Position numbers and translations under genes: made by a program. Source: Pseudomonas serboccidentalis (GTDB taxonomy: Bacteria; Pseudomonadota; Gammaproteobacteria; Pseudomonadales; Pseudomonadaceae). Taken from it: a stretch of 64,000 bases of DNA. Position 1 is the stretch's first letter. Each line of letters opens with the position of its first letter. Positions 35,895 to 44,355 of the stretch are shown here, in pieces. Location of the stretch: assembly GCF_028830055.1 (NCBI RefSeq), contig NZ_CP101655.1:5605216-5669215 (forward strand), in the 5' to 3' direction. The notes below the pieces were generated by a model that was not told where the DNA came from, ran no database searches, and saw nothing but the letters and a program-made list of their open reading frames with translations.

Positions 35895-36428
35895 TCAGGT
35901 TTTCGATGAATCGTTGATGGCTTCGGCCAGGTCCTGGTATTCCTCGCAGGACGTGCCGCAAATCGATTTGATCTGCTGCAACTGCTCCTGCGCCAGATCG
36001 ACGCGGCCTTTGATCACATAGGCTTCGCCGAGGTATTCACGCACTTGCGCGTACTGCGGATCGAGTTTCACCGATTGCAGGTAATAGCTGATGCCTTCAT
36101 CGGTGCGCCCCAGTTTTCGCGTGGCGTAACCGCGATAGTTGAGGGCTTTGGCGGTGTTCGGTTGTTTCAGGGTGTCGAGCAGGGCCAGGGCTTCTGCGTA
36201 TCGACCGTCCTTGGCCAAGCGGTAGGCGTAGTCGGTGCGATCGGCATCCGGCACGGCGCTGCTGGTTTGCAGCACGCATTTGTGCGATTTGCTGTCCCAG
36301 ACTTGCCCTTTTGGGCAGTTGGGCTTCTGCACGGGCGCACTTTCATCGCCATTGGCAAAGGCCATCGACGCGGACAATGCGGTCACCAGCAGCAACGGGG
36401 CGGCGAACATAACGGAACGGATAGTCAT
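35895..36428 (-). CDS. Exported TPR protein
   Basis: A 177-residue protein with a Sec signal peptide (SVMFAAPLLLVTALSASMAF, cleavage near AFA), a Cys-containing segment NCPKGQVWDSKSHKCV that probably forms a disulfide, then about two to three TPR-like repeats (DYAYRLAKDGRYAEALALLD, ALNYRGYATRKLGRTDEGIS) and a C-terminal pair of cysteines in KSICGTSCEEYQ. The start at 36428 has GGAG eight bases upstream. It is the first gene of a three-gene operon with an ECF sigma factor and its anti-sigma, so it may be part of the signal that the sigma answers to. Confidence 0.85.
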   Translation of the reverse strand: MTIRSVMFAAPLLLVTALSASMAFANGDESAPVQKPNCPKGQVWDSKSHKCVLQTSSAVPDADRTDYAYRLAKDGRYAEALALLDTLKQPNTAKALNYRGYATRKLGRTDEGISYYLQSVKLDPQYAQVREYLGEAYVIKGRVDLAQEQLQQIKSICGTSCEEYQDLAEAINDSSKT

Positions 36429-36603
36429 GGGCAAGGCTCCACAGAGGGTTATGTTTCACTTTGAACACCACAGCACGGCATTTTATTCATCGCTTTGTCA
36501 GGGTCTGTTCAAGGTACGCGCAAATCGTCGCGTTATGCTCAAGAACGCCAGCCGTCCATCCAGCGCCTTGCCATGCCGCCGCGCTGACACACGAGGAACT
36601 GCC

Positions 36604-37377
36604 ATGAAAGATCAGGTCCATCACTCTGCAGCCGCCGGCTACAAGACCGCCGCCGATACCTACGTCAAAGGTCGCCCCGATTATCCGCCGCAGGTCAGTC
36701 AGTGGCTGACACAAACGCTGGGCCTGGACAGTCACAAGACCGTCATCGATCTGGGCGCCGGCACCGGCAAGTTCACCGGACGGCTGGCGGCCACTGACGC
36801 GCAGGTGATCGCCGTGGAACCGGTGGCGCAGATGCTGGAAAAGCTCTCCGCGGCCTGGCCCGACGTGCTGGCCGTGAGCGGCACCGCGACCGATCTGCCA
36901 TTGCCCGACGCATCGGTGGACGTGGTGGTTTGCGCGCAGGCGTTTCACTGGTTTGCCACGAAAGAAGCCTTGACCGAAATTGCCCGGGTACTCAAACCCG
37001 GCGGCAAGCTCGGCCTGATCTGGAACCTGCGCGACGCGCAGGTCAGCTGGGTGCCGAAACTCGACGCCATCGTCAACGCCCATGAAGGGGATACGCCGCG
37101 TTATTACACTGGCCAATGGCGCGAGGCGTTTCCGCATCCGGCGTTCGGACCGCTGCAATTGCAGCAATTTCACCATGGGCACACCGGCTCGCCGGAAGAC
37201 GTGATTTTCAATCGGGTGCGCTCCACCAGCTTCATCGCTGCCTTGCCGCAGGCGCAGCGGGACAAGGTCGATGAGCAGGTCCGCGCATTGATTGCCTCGG
37301 AACCGGCATTGCGTGGGCGGCATGTACTGACGGTGCCGTATGAGACGGCGGCGTATGTGGGGGTGAAGGGCGGTTAG
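36604..37377 (+). CDS. Class I SAM-dependent methyltransferase
   Basis: 257 residues. The SAM-binding motif I is VIDLGAGTGKFTGRL, with post-I acidic residue in VIAVEPVAQML, and the methyltransferase-11 order continues through TDLPLPDASVDVVVCAQAFH and RVLKPGGKLGLIWNLRD. It resembles small-molecule methyltransferases of the UbiE/Tam type; the substrate is unknown. The start at 36604 has GAGGA upstream. It is divergent from the ECF operon, with about 175 bases between starts. Confidence 0.87.
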   Translation: MKDQVHHSAAAGYKTAADTYVKGRPDYPPQVSQWLTQTLGLDSHKTVIDLGAGTGKFTGRLAATDAQVIAVEPVAQMLEKLSAAWPDVLAVSGTATDLPLPDASVDVVVCAQAFHWFATKEALTEIARVLKPGGKLGLIWNLRDAQVSWVPKLDAIVNAHEGDTPRYYTGQWREAFPHPAFGPLQLQQFHHGHTGSPEDVIFNRVRSTSFIAALPQAQRDKVDEQVRALIASEPALRGRHVLTVPYETAAYVGVKGG

Positions 37378-37390
37378 ATCGGGGCGGTTT

Positions 37391-37564
37391 CATCGCCAGC
37401 AGGCCGGCTCCCACATTTTTCGCGTCGGATACAAAAAAACCTGTAGGAGCTGCCGAAGGCTGCGATCTTTTGACGTTGAAGATCAAAAGATCGCAGCCTT
37501 CGGCAGCTCCTACAGGGACTCGAGCGCGAAAAAATTCTCCTGGGGGTGCCAGCCTGCTGGCGAT
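37391..37564. repeat. Family D inverted pair, split by a family B pair
   Basis: Outer arms CATCGCCAGCAGGCCGGCTC (37391-37415) and GCCAGCCTGCTGGCGAT (to 37564). Just inside, TTTTTCGCG and CGCGAAAAA continue the palindrome. A complete family B pair (37441-37515) occupies the loop, so a B unit appears to have landed inside a D unit. Confidence 0.8.
37441..37515. repeat. REP-type inverted pair, family B (inner)
   Basis: Two family B arms of the CCGAAGG subtype around a short loop, nested within the family D pair at 37391-37564. The whole gap 37378-37669 is filled by these repeats plus the start region of the next gene. Confidence 0.9.
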
Positions 37565-37669
37565 TGGCGGCGCCGCCGATTTCAGCCAGTCCCGCATTTG
37601 GCCGAACCGCCATCGTGATGCCTTGTTATAGTTCGGGCCTCATTTTCTGCCCGGTAAAGGATCACTGCC

Positions 37670-38482
37670 ATGTCTCAATACACCGCCTTCAGCGTCGAAC
37701 TGGCCGACAAAATCGCTCATGTGCAGATCAATCGTCCGGAAAAGATCAACTCGATGAACGCCGCGTTCTGGAGCGAGATCGTCGAGATTTTCCAGTGGAT
37801 CGATGACACCGACGAAGTGCGGGTGGTGGTGCTCAGCGGCAACGGCAAACACTTTTCCTCCGGCATCGACCTGATGATGCTCGCCGGCGTTGCCAATGAG
37901 CTGGGCAAGGACGTCGGCCGTAACGCGCGCCTGCTGCGGCGCAAGATCCTCACCCTGCAAGCCTCGTTCAACGCCGTCGACAACTGCCGCAAACCGGTGC
38001 TGGCAGCGATTCAGGGCTACTGCCTGGGCGGTGCGATCGACCTGATTGCCGCCTGCGACATGCGTTACGCCGCCGAAGACGCGCAATTCTCGATCAAGGA
38101 AATTGACATCGGCATGGCCGCCGATGTTGGCACTTTGCAACGGTTGCCACGGATCATCGGTGACGGCATGCTGCGTGAACTGGCTTACACCGGACGCACC
38201 TTTGGCGCTGAGGAAGCGCGCAGCATTGGTCTGGTCAATCGCGTTTACGCTGACAAGGACCTGCTGCTCGAAGGCGTGATGGACATTGCCCGCGACATCG
38301 CCGGCAAGTCGCCGATTGCGGTCACTGGCACCAAGGAAATGATCAGCTACATGCGCGACCATCGTATCGACGACGGCCTCGAATATGTTGCCACCTGGAA
38401 CGCCGCCATGTTGCAATCCACCGACTTGCGCGTGGCCATGGCCGCCCATATGAGTAAACAGAAACCCGAATTTCTGGATTGA
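37670..38482 (+). CDS. Crotonase-family protein, dienoyl-CoA isomerase-like
   Basis: A 270-residue enoyl-CoA hydratase/isomerase-fold protein. The oxyanion-hole segments are GKHFSSGIDLMMLA and IQGYCLGGAIDLIAACD. The block SIKEIDIGMAADVGTLQRLP matches the active-site region of delta(3,5)-delta(2,4)-dienoyl-CoA isomerases, where two acidic residues shift the double bonds during breakdown of unsaturated acyl chains. A hydratase role is less likely. It is followed after six bases by nudC, so the two are probably co-transcribed, though no functional link is obvious. Confidence 0.88.
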   Translation: MSQYTAFSVELADKIAHVQINRPEKINSMNAAFWSEIVEIFQWIDDTDEVRVVVLSGNGKHFSSGIDLMMLAGVANELGKDVGRNARLLRRKILTLQASFNAVDNCRKPVLAAIQGYCLGGAIDLIAACDMRYAAEDAQFSIKEIDIGMAADVGTLQRLPRIIGDGMLRELAYTGRTFGAEEARSIGLVNRVYADKDLLLEGVMDIARDIAGKSPIAVTGTKEMISYMRDHRIDDGLEYVATWNAAMLQSTDLRVAMAAHMSKQKPEFLD

Positions 38483-38488
38483 GAAACC

Positions 38489-39319
38489 ATGACAGCTCGC
38501 TGGACCACTGCAGTACTGGACACCGATCAACCCGGCGGCTGGGCCGTGGCGCGCAGCCCCGAAGGCTTTCTGTTCGATGACAACGGCGCGCTGTTCGCGC
38601 GGGAATGGCTCAAGCGCCAGGACCTGTCAGTCCTCGCCGAACACGGCATCGGCCACCTCGATGGCGAGCCGGTGTATTTGCTGGAATTGCACAATGCCAG
38701 CGAAGTGCCGGGTTGCAACTGGAAGGGCCTGCGGGCGTTCATGCTGGATGGCGATCACACGGTCTACAAGGTGCTGGGTTATGCCGCGCAGATCGGCACC
38801 TGGGCGCGCGAGCATCGCTTTTGCGGCAACTGCGGGCAGGCGATGACGCAGGTGTCGCGCGAGCGGGCGATGTATTGCCAGCCGTGCGAACTGCGCAGTT
38901 ACCCGCGCATTTCACCGAGCATGATCGTGCTGGTCACCCGGGGGGACGAGATCCTGCTGGCGCGCTCTCCGCGTTTTGTCAGCGGGGTCTACAGCACGCT
39001 GGCCGGGTTCGCCGAGCCGGGCGAGTCGGCGGAGGATTGCCTGATTCGCGAAGTGCGCGAGGAGGTCAGTATCGAAGTGAAGAACATCCAGTACATGGGC
39101 AGCCAGTGCTGGCCGTTCCCGCATTCGATGATGCTCGGGTTCCATGCCGAATACGCCGGTGGCGAGATCATCTGTCAGGAAGACGAGATCGAAGACGCCC
39201 AGTGGTTCAATGTGCACGATTTGCCGCCGTTGCCGGCGTCAAAATCGATTGCCCGTTACCTGATCGACGTCTACGTGGCGCGCCGTTTAGGCCACGCTGA
39301 ACCAGTGCTGCCAGGCTAA
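38489..39319 (+). CDS. nudC: NAD+ diphosphatase / RNA decapping Nudix hydrolase NudC
   Basis: A 276-residue enzyme that splits NAD(H) to NMN(H) and AMP and removes NAD caps from RNA. The zinc-binding Cys4 ribbon is FCGNCGQAM…YCQPCE near residues 111-134. The Nudix box reads [12 protein letters not shown] followed by [13 protein letters not shown], with Val in place of the usual Gly after EE. The NudC hallmark SQPWPFPxS appears as SQCWPFPHS. Its 3' end overlaps the convergent TSUP permease gene by 33 bases. Confidence 0.95.
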   Translation: MTARWTTAVLDTDQPGGWAVARSPEGFLFDDNGALFAREWLKRQDLSVLAEHGIGHLDGEPVYLLELHNASEVPGCNWKGLRAFMLDGDHTVYKVLGYAAQIGTWAREHRFCGNCGQAMTQVSRERAMYCQPCELRSYPRISPSMIVLVTRGDEILLARSPRFVSGVYSTLAGFAEPGESAEDCLIREVREEVSIEVKNIQYMGSQCWPFPHSMMLGFHAEYAGGEIICQEDEIEDAQWFNVHDLPPLPASKSIARYLIDVYVARRLGHAEPVLPG

Positions 39320-40066
39320 CCGCACGGTCAGCCCCAGCACCACAGTGATGAACACCGGACGAATGAACTTGGCGCCGCCGCTGATCGCGGTGCGCGCCCC
39401 GAAGAAGGCGCCGACCATCACCGACAGGCCCATGCTCAGGCCGATGATCCAGTCCACTTGCCCGGAAAACACGAACACCGACAGCGCCGCAATGTTGCTG
39501 ACGAAGTTCATGCTGCGCGCCACGCCGCTGGCCTTGACCAGATCGATCGGGTAGAGCAGCAGGCTGCTGACCGTCCAGAACGCGCCCGTGCCGGGACCGG
39601 CCACGCCGTCATAGAACCCCAGACTGAAGCCCTGACTCGACTGCCATTTCTTTTTGATCGGTGCATCGCTGTCCAGCGGCGCTTTTGGCGTACCGCCGAA
39701 CAACAGGTACAGGCCACAGGCGAAGACGATCACCGGCAGCATCTTGTTCAGCCATTCCGCCGGCAGGTAATGGGCGACGACGGCACCGGTCAGCGCGCCA
39801 ACCAGGGTGCCGACGATCGCGTGCGTCCACTGCCGAGGATGGAACAGCTTGCGCCGGTAGAAAGTGAAACTGGCGGTGGCCGAACCGAAGGTCGAACTCA
39901 GCTTGTTGGTGCCCAGCACCAGGTGCGGTGGCAGGCCGGCGGTGAGCAGTGCCGGTGTGGTCAACAGACCACCGCCGCCGGCGATGGCATCGATGAAACC
40001 GGCAATGAAAGCGACGAGGGCCAGAACGGCCAGGGTGGTGAGGTCAACGCTGAGTTCGAAAGGCAT
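39287..40066 (-). CDS. TSUP-family (TauE/SafE) membrane permease
   Basis: A 259-residue protein with about eight membrane helices ([77 protein letters not shown]), typical of putative sulfite/organosulfonate exporters. It is divergent from the dimethylsulfone monooxygenase gene, so export of sulfite or a sulfur intermediate is a reasonable guess. The gene ends within the 3' end of nudC. Confidence 0.88.
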   Translation of the reverse strand: MPFELSVDLTTLAVLALVAFIAGFIDAIAGGGGLLTTPALLTAGLPPHLVLGTNKLSSTFGSATASFTFYRRKLFHPRQWTHAIVGTLVGALTGAVVAHYLPAEWLNKMLPVIVFACGLYLLFGGTPKAPLDSDAPIKKKWQSSQGFSLGFYDGVAGPGTGAFWTVSSLLLYPIDLVKASGVARSMNFVSNIAALSVFVFSGQVDWIIGLSMGLSVMVGAFFGARTAISGGAKFIRPVFITVVLGLTVRLAWQHWFSVA

Positions 40067-40157
40067 GGAATCGGCTTATTCGGCAGGGCGCAGAAGGGCT
40101 GCGGGGAAGGGCTGACATGTTACTCATTTCCAAGTGTTGCGGCGACCCGTATGACCC

Positions 40158-40224
40158 CATCGCGAGCAGGCTCACTCCTACAGGGGGAGCGCATTTCAAA
40201 TGCAGGAGTGAGCCTGCTCGCGAT
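40158..40224. repeat. REP-type inverted pair, family A
   Basis: Arms at 40158-40182 and 40201-40224 in the 334-base gap between the divergent TSUP and sfnG genes. Apart from this and the promoter candidate at 40345, I see nothing in that gap. Confidence 0.92.
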
Positions 40225-40344
40225 AGGGTCAGTCCTTTCAACTCAAAACCCAACTGTTGCCCACCCAACACTCATACAACAAAGCTCCCTCCAGCAGTGC
40301 AGTCAAAACCCCATAACGCCCAACAAAACCGGGCATTTCGAGCC

Positions 40345-40359
40345 TGGCACGCTTGCTGC
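40345..40359 (+). promoter_or_regulatory. Candidate sigma-54 promoter of sfnG
   Basis: TGGCAC, five bases, then CTGC, with the -24 GG and -12 GC dinucleotides at the required ten-base separation. The consensus is TGGCAC-N5-TTGC, one mismatch. It lies about 42 bases before the sfnG start; sfnG is known to be sigma-54/SfnR-dependent in P. putida. Confidence 0.6.
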
Positions 40360-40400
40360 TCTATCACCCCCATCTCCGCAAATGTCCCGAGGACACGCCA

Positions 40401-41483
40401 ATGAGCAAGCAAGCCGTGAAATTCGCCTACTGGGTGCCGAACGTCAGTGGCGGCCTGGTGGTCAGCAAGATCGAGCAGCGCACCGACTGGGGCATCGATT
40501 ACAACCGCAAACTGGCGCAGCTCGCCGAGGCGGCGGGTTTCGAATATGCCCTGACGCAGATTCGTTTCACCGCCGGTTACGGTGCTGAGTTCCAGCATGA
40601 ATCGGTGGCGTTCAGTCACGCATTGCTGGCCGCCACCCGCACGCTCAAAGTGATCGCCGCGATTCTGCCGGGGCCATGGCAACCGGCGCTGGCGGCCAAG
40701 CAATTGGCAACCATCGACCAGCTCACCAATGGCCGGATTGCGGTGAACATCGTCAGCGGCTGGTTCAAGGGCGAGTTTCAGGCCATCGGCGAGCACTGGC
40801 TGGAGCACGACGAGCGCTATCGACGTTCCGAGGAATTCATTCGTTCGCTGCGTGGCATCTGGAGTCAGGACAACTTCAGCTTTCGCGGCGACTTCTACCG
40901 TTTCGACAACTACAGCCTCAAACCCAAACCGCTGGGGAGTCCGGAGATCTTCCAGGGTGGCAGTTCACGCGCGGCGCGGGACATGGCGGCGCGAGTGTCC
41001 GATTGGTATTTCACCAACGGCAACAACGTCGAGGGGATCAAGGCGCAGGTCGATGACATCCGCGCCAAAGCGGCGGCGAACCATCATTCGGTGAAAATCG
41101 GCGTCAACGCCTTTGTCATCGCTCGCGACACTGAAGAAGAGGCGCGGGCGGTACTGGCGCAGATCATCGATCAGGCCGATCCCGAAGCGGTGAATGCCTT
41201 TGGCGACGCCGCGAAGCAGGCGGGCAGGGCGTCGCCGGAAGGTGAGGGCAACTGGGCAAAGTCGACGTTCGAGGATCTGGTGCAATACAACGACGGCTTC
41301 AAGACCAACCTGATCGGCACGCCGTTGCAGATCGCCGAGCGGATTGTGGCGCTGAAAACGGTGGGCGTGGATCTGGTGCTGGCGGGGTTTCTGCACTTTC
41401 AGGAGGAGGTGGAGTATTTCGGTCGACGGGTGTTGCCGTTGGTGCGGGAGCTGGAGGCTGAAAAGGCTGCCGCCGTCGCCTGA
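40401..41483 (+). CDS. sfnG: Dimethylsulfone monooxygenase
   Basis: A 360-residue FMNH2-dependent monooxygenase of the luciferase-like/alkanesulfonate group that oxidises dimethylsulfone to methanesulfinate, supplying sulfur under sulfate limitation. The N-terminus MSKQAVKFAYWVPNVSGGLV and TDWGIDYNRKLAQLAEAAG match SfnG, and NIVSGWFKGEFQAIGE and IFQGGSSRAARDMAARVSDW are typical TIM-barrel flavin-binding blocks. GAGGA precedes the start at 40401; a longer frame from 40353 is unlikely and would overlap the promoter region. The flavin reductase and downstream sulfonatase genes are not adjacent. Confidence 0.95.
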   Translation: MSKQAVKFAYWVPNVSGGLVVSKIEQRTDWGIDYNRKLAQLAEAAGFEYALTQIRFTAGYGAEFQHESVAFSHALLAATRTLKVIAAILPGPWQPALAAKQLATIDQLTNGRIAVNIVSGWFKGEFQAIGEHWLEHDERYRRSEEFIRSLRGIWSQDNFSFRGDFYRFDNYSLKPKPLGSPEIFQGGSSRAARDMAARVSDWYFTNGNNVEGIKAQVDDIRAKAAANHHSVKIGVNAFVIARDTEEEARAVLAQIIDQADPEAVNAFGDAAKQAGRASPEGEGNWAKSTFEDLVQYNDGFKTNLIGTPLQIAERIVALKTVGVDLVLAGFLHFQEEVEYFGRRVLPLVRELEAEKAAAVA

Positions 41484-41495
41484 ACACCACAAAAC

Positions 41496-41583
41496 CCTGT
41501 AGGAGCTGCCGAAGGCTGCGATCTGTTGATCTTGTTTTAAGATCAACATCAAAAGATCGCAGCCTTCGGCAGCTCCTACAGGG
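41496..41583. repeat. REP-type inverted pair, family B
   Basis: Two family B arms of the CCGAAGG subtype with a loop holding a further GATCTTG/AAGATCA palindrome, between the convergent sfnG and DUF1348 genes. Confidence 0.9.
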
Positions 41584-41597
41584 GGAACTATGTGGAC

Positions 41598-42077
41598 TTA
41601 GAGGCCCAGTTCGGACAGCCCCGGATGATCATCCGGGCGCCGCCCCAGCGGCCAGTGGAACTTGCGTTCACTTTCCTTGATCGGCATGTCGTTGATGCAG
41701 GCATAGCGCTGGAACATCAGGCCGTGCTCATCGAACTCCCAGTTTTCATTGCCATAGGAGCGGAACCAGTTGCCCGAATCGTCGTGCCATTCATAGGCGT
41801 AGCGCACGGCAATGCGCGTATCGGAGTAGGCCCAGAGTTCCTTGATCAAGCGGTAGTCCAGCTCTTTGGCCCATTTACGGGTCAGGAAGGCCTTGGCTTC
41901 TTCACGGTTATGGGCGAACTCGGCACGGTTACGCCACTGGGTGTCCAGGGTGTACGCCAGCGACACCCTCTCAGGGTCGCGGGAGTTCCAGCCATCTTCG
42001 GCCAGACGTACTTTTTCAATGGCCGATTCACGGTTGAACGGCGGTAAAGGCGGACGCACTTGGGCAGCAGTCGACAT
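41598..42077 (-). CDS. DUF1348 (NTF2-like) protein
   Basis: A 159-residue small alpha+beta-barrel protein ([60 protein letters not shown]), matching the DUF1348 family of the SnoaL/NTF2 fold. No catalytic role is known. It lies 55 bases downstream of a tetR gene on the same strand and is probably regulated by it. Confidence 0.88.
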   Translation of the reverse strand: MSTAAQVRPPLPPFNRESAIEKVRLAEDGWNSRDPERVSLAYTLDTQWRNRAEFAHNREEAKAFLTRKWAKELDYRLIKELWAYSDTRIAVRYAYEWHDDSGNWFRSYGNENWEFDEHGLMFQRYACINDMPIKESERKFHWPLGRRPDDHPGLSELGL

Positions 42078-42132
42078 TTTCAGTCTCCCGATCTAATTAA
42101 CGATTAAACAACGGTCAGGCTTATTTAAGGCG

Positions 42133-42696
42133 TTACAGGTCCAATAACTTACGCGCCATGCATTGCGCATTATCAGCGGCACTGTGATCACCCATCACAA
42201 GCGCTACGGTAATGGCGCCGTCAATCAGGATCAGCAACTGTTTGGCCAGTCGTTGCGGTTCCTCGGCGCCATGTTCGGTACACAGCTCGCACAGGTAGTC
42301 GAGCAGCTTCTGTTTGTGGTCTTTGGCGACCTGGCGTACCGGGTCTTCGGGGTCACCGGTTTCGCCACTGGTATTGATGAAGGCGCAACCCCGGAAGCCT
42401 TCCGAGGCGAACCAGCCCTTGAGTACGGTAAACAGGTTGAGCAAGCGATCGGCCGGGGTTTCGGCCTGATCGACAGCGCTTCTGTACCACTGCATCCAGC
42501 GCACGTCACGGCGCTGCAGGGCGGCGACGGTCAACGCCTCCTTGTTGGCGAAGTAGCGGTAGATGCTTTTTCTGGAGACGCCGGCGGTCTTCACCAGAAG
42601 ATCCATGCCGGTGGCAGCGATGCCACTTTTGTAGATCAACTTTTCGGTGACATCCAGAATGATGTCGCGGGTTTCGTTGCTAGTGATTTCGTTCAT
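42133..42696 (-). CDS. TetR-family repressor
   Basis: 187 residues with an N-terminal helix-turn-helix (RDIILDVTEKLIYKSGIAAT, then VKTAGVSRKSIYRYFANKEA) and an all-helical ligand domain. The ATG at 42696 (MNEITSNETRD) is preferred, though the nearest AAGGAG is about 26 bases upstream. That AAGGAG could serve a tiny frame of eight codons (42718 to 42692) whose stop overlaps the tetR ATG. A likely operator overlaps the same AAGGAG. It forms a pair with the DUF1348 gene. Confidence 0.88.
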   Translation of the reverse strand: MNEITSNETRDIILDVTEKLIYKSGIAATGMDLLVKTAGVSRKSIYRYFANKEALTVAALQRRDVRWMQWYRSAVDQAETPADRLLNLFTVLKGWFASEGFRGCAFINTSGETGDPEDPVRQVAKDHKQKLLDYLCELCTEHGAEEPQRLAKQLLILIDGAITVALVMGDHSAADNAQCMARKLLDL

Positions 42697-42708
42697 GTGG
42701 CGAACAGT

Positions 42709-42722
42709 AGAACGATCATTCT
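42709..42722. promoter_or_regulatory. Candidate TetR-type operator
   Basis: AGAACGATCATTCT, a 14-base palindrome with one mismatched pair, directly upstream of the tetR gene and overlapping the AAGGAG. Position and symmetry fit autorepression. Confidence 0.5.
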
Positions 42723-42746
42723 CCTTGGTCAAGGCGTTTTTTGAAA

Positions 42747-42816
42747 ATCAAAAGATCGCCGCCTTCGGCAGCGCCTGCAGGGCCCCATGTAGGCGCTGCC
42801 GAAGGCGGCGATCTTT
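42747..42816. repeat. REP-type inverted pair, family B variant
   Basis: Arms with shared changes (GATCGCCGCCTTCGGCAGCG and the complement) between the divergent tetR and pssA genes. Both arms carry the same substitutions, so the change was copied or selected to keep pairing. Confidence 0.88.
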
Positions 42817-42902
42817 CAAGTTCTTTACAGACCCTCACAAGACCCGAACCGAGCGATGGTGTAAGCTCTCGGGTTCTTCGGATTCGACCCATTGCGAGCC
42901 CT

Positions 42903-44246
42903 ATGCCGTTGCTTTTCAAACGCTCTTTGCTGCCCAAACTGCGCAGCTTTCCGCTGACTGCCGAGGCCGTGACCATTCTGTCCGGCGCCGCCGAGTTCCG
43001 TCGTTGCCTGCTGGAGAAAATCGCCGAGGCGACCCAGCGCATCTATATCGTCGCGCTGTATCTGCAACACGACGAGGCCGGTCAGGAAATCCTCGATGCC
43101 TTGCATGCCGCGAAGCTCAAGCGTCCAGAGCTTGAGATTGTCGTGGTGGTCGACTGGCTGCGCGCCCAGCGCGGGCTGATTGGTGCCGGCAAACAGCCGG
43201 GCAACGCCGCGTGGTACCAGGAAATGACCCGCACTCACCAGAGTGAAGTGCCGGTCTACGGTGTGCCGGTGCAAACCCGCGAACTGTTCGGCGTCCTGCA
43301 CTTGAAAGGCTTCGTGATCGACGATTGCGTGGTCTACAGCGGTGCGAGCCTGAACAACGTGTACCTGCACAAGTTCGACAAGTACCGTTTCGACCGTTAT
43401 CACGTGCTGCACAGCCGCGAACTGGCGGACTCGATGCACCACCTGGTCAAGCACGGCCTGATCGAATCCAAAGCTGTGCATCGCCTCGACCTGCCGAACC
43501 TGCCGACCACCCGCAGCCTGCGCAACGACATCGGCGACCTGCGCAGTCGTCTCAAATACGCGGCGTATGACACCAGCGCCGGCAGCACGGCGCATACCGG
43601 TTTGTCGGTGAGTCCGCTGCTGGGCGTGGGCAAGAACAACCCGCTGAACCGGGTGATTGTCGAGCTGATCGCCAGCGCGCAAAAGCAGCTGACCATTTGC
43701 ACTCCGTACTTCAACCTGCCATTGCCGATCATCCGTGAGGTCAACCGCGCGCTGGCCCGTGGGGTGAAGATCGACATTGTGGTCGGTGACAAGACGGCCA
43801 ACGATTTCTACATTCCGCCGAGCGAGCCGTTCAAGGTCATCGCGGCGTTGCCATACCTGTACGAAATCAGCCTGCGCCGCTTCGCCAAGCGCCATCAGCG
43901 CAACATCGACAGCGGCCAGTTGAACCTGCACCTGTGGCGTGATGGCGACAACAGCTATCACCTCAAGGGCATGTGGGTCGACCAGCGCTATACGCTGTTG
44001 AGCGGCAACAACCTCAATCCACGGGCATTCCGCCTGGACCTGGAAAACGCGTTGCTGATCGATGATCCGCGGGGCGAGTGGCTGCAGCCACGGGCGAAGG
44101 AGCAGGAAGAGATTTTCCGCAATACCACGCGGATTGCCAGCTTCCAGAATCTGGAGACCTTGCCGGAATACCCGGCGGCGGTGGCGAAGTTTTTGAAGCG
44201 GGTGAGTCGGGTGCGGATCGAGCGGTTGCTCTACCGGATTCTGTAA
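42903..44246 (+). CDS. pssA: CDP-diacylglycerol-serine O-phosphatidyltransferase
   Basis: A 447-residue phosphatidylserine synthase of the phospholipase D type, a step toward phosphatidylethanolamine at the inner membrane face. Two HxKxxxxD motifs are present: LHLKGFVIDDCVVYSGASLN near residue 135 and YHLKGMWVDQRYTLLSGNNL near 357. The length and the C-terminal basic stretch LKRVSRVRIERLLYRIL match E. coli PssA. The start at 42903 was chosen over an upstream frame that runs through the repeat. Confidence 0.94.
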   Translation: MPLLFKRSLLPKLRSFPLTAEAVTILSGAAEFRRCLLEKIAEATQRIYIVALYLQHDEAGQEILDALHAAKLKRPELEIVVVVDWLRAQRGLIGAGKQPGNAAWYQEMTRTHQSEVPVYGVPVQTRELFGVLHLKGFVIDDCVVYSGASLNNVYLHKFDKYRFDRYHVLHSRELADSMHHLVKHGLIESKAVHRLDLPNLPTTRSLRNDIGDLRSRLKYAAYDTSAGSTAHTGLSVSPLLGVGKNNPLNRVIVELIASAQKQLTICTPYFNLPLPIIREVNRALARGVKIDIVVGDKTANDFYIPPSEPFKVIAALPYLYEISLRRFAKRHQRNIDSGQLNLHLWRDGDNSYHLKGMWVDQRYTLLSGNNLNPRAFRLDLENALLIDDPRGEWLQPRAKEQEEIFRNTTRIASFQNLETLPEYPAAVAKFLKRVSRVRIERLLYRIL

Positions 44247-44254
44247 CCGTTAAA

Positions 44255-44337
44255 AGCAAAAGATCGCAGCCTCCGGCAGCTCCTACATTGGGAATGTGAA
44301 CATCCTGTAGGTGCTGCCGAAGGCTGCGATCTTTTTT
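44255..44337. repeat. REP-type inverted pair, family B
   Basis: Family B arms with single substitutions (CTCCGGCAG, GTGCTGCCG) between the convergent pssA and efeM genes. Confidence 0.88.
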
Positions 44338-44355
44338 ACTGGCGACTCAAATCTG

